A DNA stretch of 64,000 nucleotides, from contig JAEZJM010000025.1 in the NCBI GenBank assembly GCA_023415775.1, positions 1 to 64,000 on the forward strand. Reading direction: 5' to 3'. A program made the translations under genes and the position numbers. Below are positions 7,901 through 16,300 of this stretch, piece after piece. Below the pieces are notes generated by a model. It saw only the letters and a program-made list of their open reading frames with translations, was not told where the DNA came from and did no database searches. Within the stretch, counting starts at the first letter, position 1. The number at the start of each line of letters is the position of its first letter. The DNA comes from Bacillota bacterium (GTDB lineage Bacteria > Bacillota > Negativicutes > Sporomusales > UBA7701).

Positions 7901-9427
7901 CTACATGGCGAACTGCAGGTCACGGGCCCACTTATTCATCGCATCACCGGTGGCGCTGGAGGTTGCCGTACCGACGTCGTTGACGAGCTGCTGACCTGCC
8001 CCGGCAATGTTCTGCTCGATATTGACATCGCCTGTCGTTATCGTCACAGGCCCGCCACTGCCAGCACCGGCCAGTGCGGCGGGGGAGACGCCATAGCTTG
8101 GCCCGAGTCCGATAGGTGCCACGCCGCCTGTGAAGTCAGGCAAAACTATCTTGCCTCCCTTTATGTCTTGAATAATGCCATGAATAAAACGCAAGGTTTC
8201 CAGCAGCGCCTTTAGCGGTTGCAACGATACCTCAGCAGCCAACTGAATCGCCTTTATTGCAAGTTCCAATGCGGTCATATTGTCAGATAGCATTCCAACA
8301 ACAGACTGCAGTTCACCAAGCGTTTTGACAAAAGCCTCGAGCGAGGGTCTAAATTTTTCAAACGAGCCAAGGGTTTCTTCGGCTATTGACGCTTTGCCGG
8401 TCATCCATGCGTAAAGATCATCAAGTACAAGCGCCAGTGTTGCTACGGCGACAGTTATAGCCAAAAATACCGGATTTAGCAGTAATGCACCAAGAGCGGC
8501 CCTTATGGCTCCTATACCGGCAACGATAGCCTGCCAATTAAACGCCGTTATAAAAGAAGCTGCGGCGATTGTGGCCAATTTCATGGCGTTTCCCATTCCG
8601 CCTACCTTCTTGGTCACATTTTCGATTTTTTCTGCTATTCCGTCGGCGGCCTGCTGTATTCTCTTGGCGAGAGCCTGAAAGACGCTCGTCTCTTTGTTTA
8701 TACCGAAGATCAGGCTGCCGATCCGGTTGAGCGCATAGGTAACTGACTGCTCAACGGTCACGGGCATCTTCTTGAACTGGGCATCAATCTTGGCTTTTGC
8801 ACTGAGAATAGCTTTAAAAACCTTCTCGGAAGACAGCTCCCCCTGCGCTCCCATCTCCTTGAGACCGCCAATTGTAGTACCGAGATACTTCGCCATCTCG
8901 GCCATCAGCAGCGGTGCATTTTCCCGCAGGGCCCTGAGCTCATCGCCCTGTAGGAAGCCGCTGGCCAGTGCCTGAGACAACTGCAGGATGGTGCTGTTGG
9001 CTTCCATCTTACTGGCGCCGCCGACAACCAGCGCTTTATTTACCGTTTCGGTCACGTCAAGTACATCGCGCTGGGAAGCGTTCAGCTCCTTGGAAAACAG
9101 CGCCATTTTATAGTACAGCGCACCCGTCGATTCGTACTCTTGCCGGGTACGCTGCGCGATTTCAAATATTTCTTTCTGTATCGCGGCCTGTTCGGCCGCG
9201 CTTTGGGTAACAATACCGATTTTTGCATATACGTTGGTCCAGGCGTCGGCCATCTGGATTACTTCTCGCGATCCGAAGACAACCCCAAGGACGGCCGCCA
9301 GACGGCCGACAACGACGGCGGCGGATTCGGCATGATCTTTGATGCTGCTGATGCTCTGGTCCGCCCTCTTGACTTTGCTTTCGTCAAGGTTGAATCCCAT
9401 AGCCACCAGTAATTCGCGTACTACCAT
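7901..9427 (-). CDS. tape measure protein
   Basis: 508 residues, long helical chain with the conserved tape-measure domain in the first 220 residues (A-L-A-S-G-F-L-Q-G-D-E-L-R near residue 155, followed by E-N-A-P-L-L). Two strongly hydrophobic segments lie at about 290-330. Using the known rule of about 0.15 nm per residue the tail would be roughly 75 nm long. The ATG overlaps by one base the stop codon of the frameshifted chaperone extension (TAATG at 9429-9425), linking translation of the two. Confidence 0.85.
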   Translation of the reverse strand: MVVRELLVAMGFNLDESKVKRADQSISSIKDHAESAAVVVGRLAAVLGVVFGSREVIQMADAWTNVYAKIGIVTQSAAEQAAIQKEIFEIAQRTRQEYESTGALYYKMALFSKELNASQRDVLDVTETVNKALVVGGASKMEANSTILQLSQALASGFLQGDELRALRENAPLLMAEMAKYLGTTIGGLKEMGAQGELSSEKVFKAILSAKAKIDAQFKKMPVTVEQSVTYALNRIGSLIFGINKETSVFQALAKRIQQAADGIAEKIENVTKKVGGMGNAMKLATIAAASFITAFNWQAIVAGIGAIRAALGALLLNPVFLAITVAVATLALVLDDLYAWMTGKASIAEETLGSFEKFRPSLEAFVKTLGELQSVVGMLSDNMTALELAIKAIQLAAEVSLQPLKALLETLRFIHGIIQDIKGGKIVLPDFTGGVAPIGLGPSYGVSPAALAGAGSGGPVTITTGDVNIEQNIAGAGQQLVNDVGTATSSATGDAMNKWARDLQFAM

Positions 9428-9665
9428 TACCGACCGCCGCCTTTCGTGTCTTTCTTGGCATCTTCGATCGCCTGCTCCTGGATGTCGTCGCGCATCTCCA
9501 TGAGGGCGTTCATCTTCTGGAGGTCAACCAGGGTATAAACCCCGCGTTTGACCTCCTCCAGGCTGCATTTCCCAGCCAGAATCGGCCGCCAAATAAGGAG
9601 CTCTCCTGCCAGTTCCGGCCGGAGAGTACCGGGGATGGTTATTTCCTTCCGCCGCCTTTTTCCCC
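9427..9665 (-). CDS. tail assembly chaperone, frameshift extension (G-T type)
   Basis: A continuous open frame with no plausible start codon of its own that begins inside the 3' end of the upstream chaperone gene and ends exactly at the tape measure start. Read in the +1 (equivalently -2) frame relative to the upstream gene it encodes about 75 residues: a basic run, then I-P-G-T-L-R-P-E-L, L-I-W-R-P-I-L, and a helical end with L-E-E-V-K-R-G-V and D-L-Q-K-M-N-A-L. This is what the T part of a G-T tail chaperone looks like. Position between tube and tape measure and the lack of a start argue for programmed ribosomal frameshifting. Confidence 0.7.
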
Positions 9666-10181
9666 GCCAGTAGGGCTGGGCAGCATTTGAAAAAAATCCG
9701 CGTAATTCACCCGCAGCACCTGCCAGGCGAGCGCGAACATGCCCGACAGTTTTCCCTGAAAGATCGTAATCTTGGCGGCTTTGTCCAATTTTATGGCTTG
9801 GCCGCCGTTGTGTGAATAAGCGATGTATTCGGAGTCAATGATCCGCTGGAGGAGGTTCGTCAGGTTGGTGCCGTTGATGGCCGACGACAACTGCAGCAAA
9901 CCGCCCTTGATGTCGATTTCCTGCCTCAAGAGTGTCGCCAGTGTTAACGATTTCTTGGCATCGGCGTCCTCTTCAGGCTTTTGCTCCACTTCTTGCTCAC
10001 CGGTAGGCTTGTCGTTTTTCTCATCGTCGCCGGTCCCCAGGTTGACCTTACCGAACGCAGCGCCGATCGCCGGCAGGAATGCCTTCTGCAAGTCGCCCAG
10101 CAGGTCGAGGGCTTTGAACGGATCCATGGGCCTGATGTAGAAGGTATAGTCGCCCTGGGTGTATTCGGTTACGTCAGACAT
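9639..10181 (-). CDS. tail assembly chaperone, upstream (G-type) product
   Basis: 180 residues. A folded N-terminal part (Y-T-Q-G-D-Y-T-F-Y-I-R-P-M) is followed by an acidic linker of Glu/Lys/Gln (about 55-75) and a helical C-terminal domain ending in a Gly/Lys-rich tail. It would bind the tape measure protein during tail assembly, alone and as a longer frameshifted product. The ATG shares a base with the stop of the tail tube gene (TGATG). Confidence 0.75.
   Translation of the reverse strand: MSDVTEYTQGDYTFYIRPMDPFKALDLLGDLQKAFLPAIGAAFGKVNLGTGDDEKNDKPTGEQEVEQKPEEDADAKKSLTLATLLRQEIDIKGGLLQLSSAINGTNLTNLLQRIIDSEYIAYSHNGGQAIKLDKAAKITIFQGKLSGMFALAWQVLRVNYADFFQMLPSPTGGEKGGGRK
9655..9665 (-). promoter_or_regulatory. 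probable programmed frameshift site
   Basis: The upstream chaperone frame reads GGG GAA AAA GGC here, 14 nt to 24 nt before its TAA stop. The homopolymeric G4A5 run allows slippage. The productive downstream frame is +1, which equals -2, the shift inferred for the Mu tail chaperone; a -1 shift would meet a stop after about 40 codons. The precise slip position is not determinable by eye. Confidence 0.5.
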
Positions 10182-10630
10182 CAGTCATGGCCCCCCACGT
10201 ACAGAATTCCGCCGGCGGTGTGGAGCGTCCACTCAACGTCGTCGGGTTCCTTCGAGCGGCCGATTTCCGGCTCGTTGACGATCCAAGCCTGCGTGTCGAC
10301 GAAGGTTGTCCGGCCGCTCAGGTCCTTGATGACAAGAGGCAGGACACCGTCGCCGACCGACTTGTCGCGGGCGTGGATGACGCTAAGGACATCGTTGCTG
10401 GACGAAGCCATGTTGAGATATAAAGTTACTTCGTGGCGGTTGTCGTTGCTGATCGTCCGCACCACGGATCCGTCGCAGCCGACGATGGAGCCGATACCCT
10501 CGCCCAGCGGCTTGACAGAAATGATGCTGTCCTCGGCGAAGCCTTTGATCTCGTAGCCGCCGAAGATGACGAGGACCTTTTTCGGGTCATATGTGCCGAG
10601 CGTGTTGAAGCGTTGCAGATCGAATTTCAT
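10181..10630 (-). CDS. tail tube protein (DUF3277-like)
   Basis: 149 residues from ATG 10630, which follows an AGGAGGAG site; a longer frame to 10687 runs into the sheath gene and is not used. The sequence is beta-rich with F-G-G-Y-E-I-K-G-F and a conserved middle D-G-S-V-V-R-T-I-S-N-D-N-R-H-E-V segment typical of DUF3277/phage tube proteins. It forms the inner tube inside the contractile sheath encoded just upstream. Confidence 0.82.
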   Translation of the reverse strand: MKFDLQRFNTLGTYDPKKVLVIFGGYEIKGFAEDSIISVKPLGEGIGSIVGCDGSVVRTISNDNRHEVTLYLNMASSSNDVLSVIHARDKSVGDGVLPLVIKDLSGRTTFVDTQAWIVNEPEIGRSKEPDDVEWTLHTAGGILYVGGHD

Positions 10631-10646
10631 TCTCCGCTCCTCCTTC

Positions 10647-12008
10647 CTAGAATTCGTAGACCAGGCTGCCGGTGATCTCGGCAACATGGATTGCCCCGGC
10701 GAGCCGCGCGGAGAAGGTCAGGTCCTCGAGGATGCGGCTGGCCTTAGTGTTCGCGCTGATGCTGGCGGCCAACGGGACGTTTATGACGTAACCGGGGATC
10801 TCGTTGCCGTCCTCGTCATACTCGGTCGGCGCGATGCCGCCGCGGCGCTGGCCAAGCTGGAGGGCCTTGTCCATCTGGGCCTGAATGATCGCTATGCCGC
10901 CGTCGGTATACGGTATCTTGTCACGGTTGATGAGCACGAAGAAGATGTTGACCTGCATCTCCTCCTGCAGCCAGTCGCGGAAGCGGATGACGTCGATCCA
11001 CTCGCCGGCGGCCACCTTGCCGGTCTGGGTGATGGACACGCTGTCGCGGAACGACTCGAAGGTGTTGAGGTTCTTGTTCTTGGCCGCCAGGAATTCGGTC
11101 TCGGTCAGCCTGTCGGTGGTGACGCCGGCCAGCTTCTTATTCGCCCAGGTCTCGCCGCCGGGCAGCACCGCAAAGCAGCGGGCCATGCAGGCGAGCTCGG
11201 GGAAATCCGTGGCGGCGTCCTTGTGGTAGAAGCCGAACGTCCGATAGTAGTTGCCCTCCTTGACCAGGTACGGCGTGTCGGTGGTGGAGGCGGCAGAGAT
11301 GGCGCCGGCCTCGGCCACAGAGTAGCCGAACAGTTTAGTCTCAGCTTCGGTCCAGTCGGCGGCGGCGATAATGTCGGCGGACACGCGGCTGGTGATGCCG
11401 AGCCCATACCACTGATTGTCCTCGAGGTTGATGGCGGCCAGGTCCTCCGCTACGGTGTCGGCAGCGGCTGCCGTTTTCACGGACATGCTGGCCGGCAGTT
11501 CGACGGCGAACGCGGTACCGGCGACCTTGTTGGTCAGCACTAGGTCGTTGGTGCTGACGGTAGCCGAAACCGGCGAATTCGCGTCAGCGGTGACAAGCGC
11601 TGCCAGGCCAGTGGCGATTTCGGACGCTAGAGCGTTGGTGTCGGAGGTGAAGGTATACGGCAGGGTCGTGGTGCTGCCGTCGGTGGCCAGCTTCTTGATC
11701 TTCAGCAGGTAGGCGGCTTCGTTGGCTACCGTGTCGATCGACAGCGTGACCTCGTCGACCTGGCGGCGCCCGACCTTTACATACCTGGGCCGCGGCGTCT
11801 GACTCAGGGCGTCGCGAACGGCCAGATACAGCGGGTCGGTGCTTTTGAAGCCGTCGGTCAGCATGGCGCTGGCGCTGGTGTAGGTGGACACCCGCGGCAG
11901 GCTGTAGACGTGAGGCCCGGCGACAAGGATGGTGTTGAAATCTTTTTTATTGATGCCGGTGGTCTGCAGACTGATCTGCACGTTGGCAATACGGGTGATA
12001 TCAGCCAA
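10647..12008 (-). CDS. contractile tail sheath protein (DUF3383 type)
   Basis: 453 residues, starting M-A-D-I-T-R-I-A-N-V-Q-I-S-L. The segments P-R-Y-V-K-V-G-R-R (about 75) and the W-I-D-V-I-R-F-R-D-W element (about 340) are typical of DUF3383 sheath proteins. This gene is the clearest evidence that the virion is a myovirus. The central region with two Ala-rich repeats may be the protruding domain. Adjacent to tube and neck genes, as expected. Confidence 0.87.
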   Translation of the reverse strand: MADITRIANVQISLQTTGINKKDFNTILVAGPHVYSLPRVSTYTSASAMLTDGFKSTDPLYLAVRDALSQTPRPRYVKVGRRQVDEVTLSIDTVANEAAYLLKIKKLATDGSTTTLPYTFTSDTNALASEIATGLAALVTADANSPVSATVSTNDLVLTNKVAGTAFAVELPASMSVKTAAAADTVAEDLAAINLEDNQWYGLGITSRVSADIIAAADWTEAETKLFGYSVAEAGAISAASTTDTPYLVKEGNYYRTFGFYHKDAATDFPELACMARCFAVLPGGETWANKKLAGVTTDRLTETEFLAAKNKNLNTFESFRDSVSITQTGKVAAGEWIDVIRFRDWLQEEMQVNIFFVLINRDKIPYTDGGIAIIQAQMDKALQLGQRRGGIAPTEYDEDGNEIPGYVINVPLAASISANTKASRILEDLTFSARLAGAIHVAEITGSLVYEF

Positions 12009-12009
12009 T

Positions 12010-12573
12010 CTATTGCACCCCTTTCAAGGTGATTTTGACTTCGACGATGGCCGGGTCGGTTTCGGGCGTCACCGGATCGGGCTCGCCCAACTCGCCCGTA
12101 GATTCTCCGGTCTTAGGCCGGAACGTCGTGATATAGCCAGGCTCGTCGGTGGTAGAGCGGCTGTAAGTGACGACGAGGTCGATGCTGGCCCGCTCCTCCC
12201 ACCCTCGGCCGTCGAGGAGAGCAGTTAAGTCCTGCACCGCCTCGGCCCGCACGACGGCGATTCCGGCAACGAAACAGCGATCCACGATGGTGGGCCGCTG
12301 GAGAGAGAGCCATAGCATATTGCATTTATCGATCGCGCCGGATCCGTAGGCATTCACCGACAGCGTCGCTTCCTTCTGCTCGACGACATCGAGGATGCCA
12401 CTGCCGTCCGGCCTGCCCCGGATATCGGTCCCCAGCGTGCGTTCCGGCGAAAGCCGCAGGCTCGCGAAGGGGCTGGACGGCTTGGGCGCTTTCTGATGGG
12501 ACCATATGCAGCGAAGCCCGGTCAGCTCGGCGATCAGCGGTAAAAGAAAAGCTTTTGCCTGATCATACGTCAA
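12010..12573 (-). CDS. neck/tail terminator protein
   Basis: 187 residues from a TTG start at 12573 that overlaps the preceding stop (TTGA) and lies 8 nt after GGAGG. The core (L-P-L-I-A-E-L-T-G-L-R-C-I-W, then P-F-A-S-L-R-L) and the tail of beta strands fit the neck protein family that ends the tail tube in E217/Mu-like myoviruses. The C-terminal 30 residues are acidic and Thr/Pro-rich. Assignment rests on position between connector genes and sheath. Confidence 0.6.
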   Translation of the reverse strand: MTYDQAKAFLLPLIAELTGLRCIWSHQKAPKPSSPFASLRLSPERTLGTDIRGRPDGSGILDVVEQKEATLSVNAYGSGAIDKCNMLWLSLQRPTIVDRCFVAGIAVVRAEAVQDLTALLDGRGWEERASIDLVVTYSRSTTDEPGYITTFRPKTGESTGELGEPDPVTPETDPAIVEVKITLKGVQ

Positions 12574-12917
12574 TTCGCCTTCACCTCCACGGCCAGCGCC
12601 TTCCAATGCGGGATGACGCCGCCCTGGTACGGCATGCAGCTGACAACCTCCCATTTTTTGCCCAGCCAGGTGACAATGTCGCCGTTCTGGCCGGTGTCCT
12701 GATCGGCAGCTATGAGCTCCGCATCGGAGTAGATTTTGACGGCCCGGCTGCTGCGCCGGCCTTCCGGCAGAGCCTCCATCTCGCTAAGCTTCATCGGCTG
12801 CACGCTCATCGGGATGGATAGCGTCGCGGGCTGACCTTCAACCCAGACGCCGGCGGTATTGTATTCTCCCGCAGCGACGCGCGTGACGGGCGTCGGTTTC
12901 CTGAAGCTGCTGCTCAT
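12570..12917 (-). CDS. head-tail connector / head completion protein
   Basis: 115 residues, mainly beta: V-K-I-Y-S-D-A-E-L, G-D-I-V-T-W-L-G-K-K-W-E-V-V, and a C-terminal H-W-K-A-L-A-V-E-V strand. Such small beta proteins close the head and link to the tail. Both ends overlap neighbouring genes by 4 bp (ATGA and TTGA), showing operon coupling. Specific family not certain. Confidence 0.55.
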   Translation of the reverse strand: MSSSFRKPTPVTRVAAGEYNTAGVWVEGQPATLSIPMSVQPMKLSEMEALPEGRRSSRAVKIYSDAELIAADQDTGQNGDIVTWLGKKWEVVSCMPYQGGVIPHWKALAVEVKAN

Positions 12918-13525
12918 GTAATCAACCTCCCGCTGCCGCGCCGGCGGACAACATACCGGACGGACTGGCGCATGTGGCCGCTGTCGATGAGCGGACGGGC
13001 GCTCTTTTTGCGCCGGATGGTGGACGGCGCATTGGGTATGAACGGCCCGTCGGCTATCTTGGCTTTGATATCGCGTTCCATGACATTGCCGATCGTCGCC
13101 AGTGCCGCGGGCAAGTCCTTCCGGCCATCTATGACCTGGCCGATCTGATCCTGGGCCTTAGCGTGCCAATCACCGTGCTTTTCGTCGAAGGTGCGGCGAA
13201 CAAACGGCCGTGCCGGGATAACGATGGAATGAGCGCCGATGGAAACGTCGCGGGCAAAATTCGACCGTTTGGCCTTGACGAACCTGCCGCCCTTGGCAAA
13301 CGCGCCGCCCTTGCTGATCTTATGGTAGATGGTCTGTGTCCGGGCCTCGACATTGATGGTCGCGCCGAATTCATGTATAGCCCCCAGGCGAGCGACGTCC
13401 ATGCCGCTTTCCTTGTGTACATCGCCCGCCTGCAGGCCGACTGCAATCTCCTTGCCCTTCAATTCCGCCAGCGTCCTGATTATCCTCGCATATCCCCGGT
13501 CGATGTCGCGCACGGCCTTGGCCAT
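12914..13525 (-). CDS. neck protein, Mu gpG / HK97 gp10-like
   Basis: 203 residues, basic. The end contains the pattern P-F-I-P-N-A-P-S-T-I-R-R-K-K then P-L-I-D-S-G-H-M-R-Q-S-V, which is the hallmark of virion morphogenesis/gp10-like proteins (the L-x-D-T/S-G-x-L/M motif). The N-terminal half has A-V-G-L-Q-A-G and A-x-I-H-E-F-G elements also common in this family. Role: head-tail joining or tail completion. Confidence 0.72.
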   Translation of the reverse strand: MAKAVRDIDRGYARIIRTLAELKGKEIAVGLQAGDVHKESGMDVARLGAIHEFGATINVEARTQTIYHKISKGGAFAKGGRFVKAKRSNFARDVSIGAHSIVIPARPFVRRTFDEKHGDWHAKAQDQIGQVIDGRKDLPAALATIGNVMERDIKAKIADGPFIPNAPSTIRRKKSARPLIDSGHMRQSVRYVVRRRGSGRLIT

Positions 13526-13529
13526 AGCC

Positions 13530-13919
13530 TCACCCCATCCGCGTCATGATCGGCATGATCGCCATCCTGGCCAGGCGCTTGTACTCCAGCCCGTAGGCGG
13601 TGCGCTCGAGGTTGTCGGCGAAGCTGCCGGTAGCGGTCGGCGCCCGGCTGTTGTCGGCGTACTGGCGGGACAGGTCGCCCTCGCGTTCGCCGGTTATCCG
13701 GCCGGCCGTCGCCGCGCCGCTGGTGCTGCCTCCGGCGGCCAGGATGGCCTGCCAAGCCAGCCAATGGGCAGCGAGATAGGCGAGGGCCTGCGGGTACAGC
13801 TTGCCGAATTTGCTCTCGCTGCACATCGGCGATACGAGCGTGAATACGTTGTTGACCGTGGCGTCCGGGGTGGCCGCGAATTCAGCAGCTACCAGCCGGA
13901 AGGCTTCGAGCGGCGTCAT
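13530..13919 (-). CDS. head-tail connector, DUF4054-like
   Basis: 129 residues, helical, beginning T-P-L-E-A-F-R-L-V-A-A-E-F and including an A-L-A-Y-L-A-A-H-W-L helix, then a Gly/Ser/Thr-rich loop and a final helix with Y-G-L-E-Y-K-R-L. This is the DUF4054 pattern of connector proteins located after the capsid gene in Mu-like myoviruses. Confidence 0.7.
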   Translation of the reverse strand: MTPLEAFRLVAAEFAATPDATVNNVFTLVSPMCSESKFGKLYPQALAYLAAHWLAWQAILAAGGSTSGAATAGRITGEREGDLSRQYADNSRAPTATGSFADNLERTAYGLEYKRLARMAIMPIMTRMG

Positions 13920-13921
13920 AG

Positions 13922-14275
13922 CTACTCACCCGCGTCGGCTTTGGCTTCGGCGGCTTTGATGGCGGCGATGATCTCATCCGCGGTCTTGGCCTCGCCGAGT
14001 TCGATATTTGCTTTGGCCGCGTAGGCTTTCAGCTTGGCGACGTTTTTGCCGATGGCGGCCAACGGATCGACGACCGGCGGCCCAAAGTCGGCCGAAGGAG
14101 GCGGCGCTTCAGTTTTGTCTTCGGACAGCGCCAGCTTGCCGGCGGCGACAAGGGCGACGATGGTCGGATGAGCCGCTTCGGAATCGGCTACTTTGACCGC
14201 GTCTTCGCCGGGGATGAGGTTGTGGTCGCCTAAGCAGATAACGCCCAGGCTCAGGTTTTTCAGGTACTTGGCCAT
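13922..14275 (-). CDS. small head-region protein with helix-extended-helix-like end
   Basis: 117 residues. An N-terminal beta hairpin (S-L-G-V-I-C-L-G-D-H-N-L-I-P-G) precedes a Pro-rich linker (about 60-70) and a C-terminal pair of short helices (V-A-K-L-K-A-Y-A-A-K-A-N-I-E-L and T-A-D-E-I-I-A-A-I) resembling HeH/SAP-type modules. It follows the major capsid gene by 3 bp. Function is not known; similar proteins are encoded next to capsid genes in other phages. Confidence 0.6.
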   Translation of the reverse strand: MAKYLKNLSLGVICLGDHNLIPGEDAVKVADSEAAHPTIVALVAAGKLALSEDKTEAPPPSADFGPPVVDPLAAIGKNVAKLKAYAAKANIELGEAKTADEIIAAIKAAEAKADAGE

Positions 14276-14278
14276 GAT

Positions 14279-15259
14279 CTAGCACCCCTCCGCTTTAATG
14301 ATGGACAACGGGAAGTAAACGATGACACCACCGATGCGGCTGTGGCATGGAACGACGAATTCCAGACCCTCGGCCTGGGGCGGGAACTGCTCGAACGGCT
14401 GCGGGATTTCCAACGAGAGCTTGTCGAGGCTCTTTTTGTACATCACGCAGACGTTGGTGCTGTTCGTTCCGGCGCCGGCCAGTTCGGGGATGACCTCGAC
14501 GTTTTTGATATACGGGGAGTTTTTGAGGAAAAACTCCAGGATGGTGGTGTCGGAGGTCGACGACCGCGGCCGGGTGGAAAGATCGGAGTGAGTATCAAAG
14601 TCGAGAAGCATGGTGTCGGGAGTTTCTACGCCCTGGGTAAGGGTCAGCATCCGAGACACCATGCCGTTGAGATCGCGCAGCACCTTGTCCGGGGTTTTGT
14701 CCTTGAATTTGGTGCTGGCGGCGCTGCTGGCATCAACACCGTCGTTGGGAAGGGTATAACTGGTGATGTTCGGGTGGGCGATGAATCCGACCAAGCCATG
14801 TTTCGTATCGCCAAAGTAGGCAATCCGATTTACTTCCTGGTCGTTGGCCCGGCGGGCGGCGTTGGCTTTCCGCTGCTCCAGGGGCTTACCGGCCGTGCGG
14901 GCGGCACGGATGTTCTGCACGCTGTAGCCGTAGCTGACGCCGATGGATTTTACCTTGCTGGTGAATTCTTTGCCTACATTGTCGACGCGAGGCAGGTCGG
15001 TGGCGTAGTTGGCGATGATCTTGGCAAAGCCAACGGCGTCGTACTGCTGGTAGGTGATCGATTCGGCGCCGGGGCCGGCGGAAGTCGATACGGGGATAAC
15101 GCGGGTGGCGGTCAGCTCAGGATACTTGACGTCATAGGTTTGCGCCTTGACGTGTTCGAGCTCCCGGGCGAAGAAGATGCTCTCATTGGCGTCCAGCCGC
15201 TGAGAGGCGACGATGACCGCGTAATCCCGCTCGTCGTAGCGCATTTCGTTTCGTTTCAT
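14279..15259 (-). CDS. major capsid protein (DUF2184-like, HK97 fold expected)
   Basis: 326 residues from ATG 15259 after GGAGGG. The N-terminus is unprocessed-looking and helical (F-F-A-R-E-L-E-H-V-K). The motif Y-D-V-K-Y-P-E-L-T and the middle N-R-I-A-Y-F-G-D segment match DUF2184 capsid proteins. It lies between the decoration protein and connector genes, and the prohead protease is two genes upstream. This is the most abundant expected structural protein. Confidence 0.85.
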   Translation of the reverse strand: MKRNEMRYDERDYAVIVASQRLDANESIFFARELEHVKAQTYDVKYPELTATRVIPVSTSAGPGAESITYQQYDAVGFAKIIANYATDLPRVDNVGKEFTSKVKSIGVSYGYSVQNIRAARTAGKPLEQRKANAARRANDQEVNRIAYFGDTKHGLVGFIAHPNITSYTLPNDGVDASSAASTKFKDKTPDKVLRDLNGMVSRMLTLTQGVETPDTMLLDFDTHSDLSTRPRSSTSDTTILEFFLKNSPYIKNVEVIPELAGAGTNSTNVCVMYKKSLDKLSLEIPQPFEQFPPQAEGLEFVVPCHSRIGGVIVYFPLSIIKAEGC

Positions 15260-15277
15260 GTTTCTATATCCCTCCCC

Positions 15278-16300
15278 TTAGTTGAGTTCCACCACGGCAA
15301 TACCGGCGCCGCTGGTGGAAGTCAGGTATTTCGCCCCGGTGATAGCGCTGGCGAGCGCGCCGACCACGATGTCGAAACCGTCGCCGATGACGAAGTCGGC
15401 CACCGTGCCGTCCGCGATAGTAAAGGTCAGGTGGGTCGTGAACGGAGTGCCGACAGTGGCATTGCCAATGACGACGCCGTCCGGGTCGGTGACGGAGAAC
15501 ACACCGCTGTTGGCGGCGACAGCCTGAGCCACTGTGATGGTGAAGGTATCGCCCACCGCGAAGTCGGTGTCACCGTCGGCGATGGCGAACTTTATCTGGG
15601 TAGCAAACGCAGCGCCGGCGACGGTGTGGGTGCCGAGGAGTACGCCGCCCGGATCGTAGACGGCGAAAGTGCCGGCGTTGGTGGCCGCGGCGATGCACAT
15701 GGCCTTGTATACGCCCAGCTGGTAGCCGGTCAGGAGCGGCGTGGTAGCGTCCATGGTCATGACACCCTTGCCGGACAGCGCGCTGGCGGTCGCGGTCGGG
15801 GCGCCGCCGATGCAGCGCACCTGGTAGGTACCGACCTTGCAGCCGGCACCGGTGGCCGGAGCGGCGGTAATGGTGCCGGTGCCGGTATTCCCTGCGACAG
15901 CGGCGGCGGCGCCGGCTGCCTGGATGCCCGCGGCGGCGGCCCATTTGCCCTTGTTGGCGCCGGAGAAGATGAGATACGCCTGCGAATCGGCGGTGACGGC
16001 GGCGGTAACGGGTGCCCAGACGCGGCCGTGGCTGACAACGGGGACAGTGTCCTTGTCAGCGTAGGTCACGGTGCCGTCCGCGTTTTGCTCCTTGCCCTGA
16101 ATCATGGCGATGCCCTTGATGGCGGACACGGCCGCGCTAGGGAGCTTGACCTGCGTTTCGGGGTCGGTGCCGCCGACGACTCCCATGCCGAGGGCGATGG
16201 TGTCAGTCTCGGCAACGTAGGAGTCGATGGTCCGCGGGGACAGGTCATAGAGCGTCCCGGCGATGGCCTTGGCCATGGAAGCGTTGTACACGAGCTGCAT
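15278..16300 (-). CDS. capsid decoration protein with duplicated beta domains
   Basis: 340 residues. The first 120 residues match the DUF2190/structural cement pattern (I-A-G-T-L-Y-D-L-S and V-V-S-H-G-R-V-W-A-P-V). After an Ala/Gly-rich hinge (about 125-145) two related domains follow: G-T-F-A-V-Y-D-P-G-G ... G-D-T-F-T-I-T-V and G-V-F-S-V-T-D-P-D-G ... G-D-G-F-D-I-V-V. The protein probably sits on the capsid surface and stabilises it. Its ATG shares one base with the protease stop. Confidence 0.75.
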   Translation of the reverse strand: MQLVYNASMAKAIAGTLYDLSPRTIDSYVAETDTIALGMGVVGGTDPETQVKLPSAAVSAIKGIAMIQGKEQNADGTVTYADKDTVPVVSHGRVWAPVTAAVTADSQAYLIFSGANKGKWAAAAGIQAAGAAAAVAGNTGTGTITAAPATGAGCKVGTYQVRCIGGAPTATASALSGKGVMTMDATTPLLTGYQLGVYKAMCIAAATNAGTFAVYDPGGVLLGTHTVAGAAFATQIKFAIADGDTDFAVGDTFTITVAQAVAANSGVFSVTDPDGVVIGNATVGTPFTTHLTFTIADGTVADFVIGDGFDIVVGALASAITGAKYLTSTSGAGIAVVELN

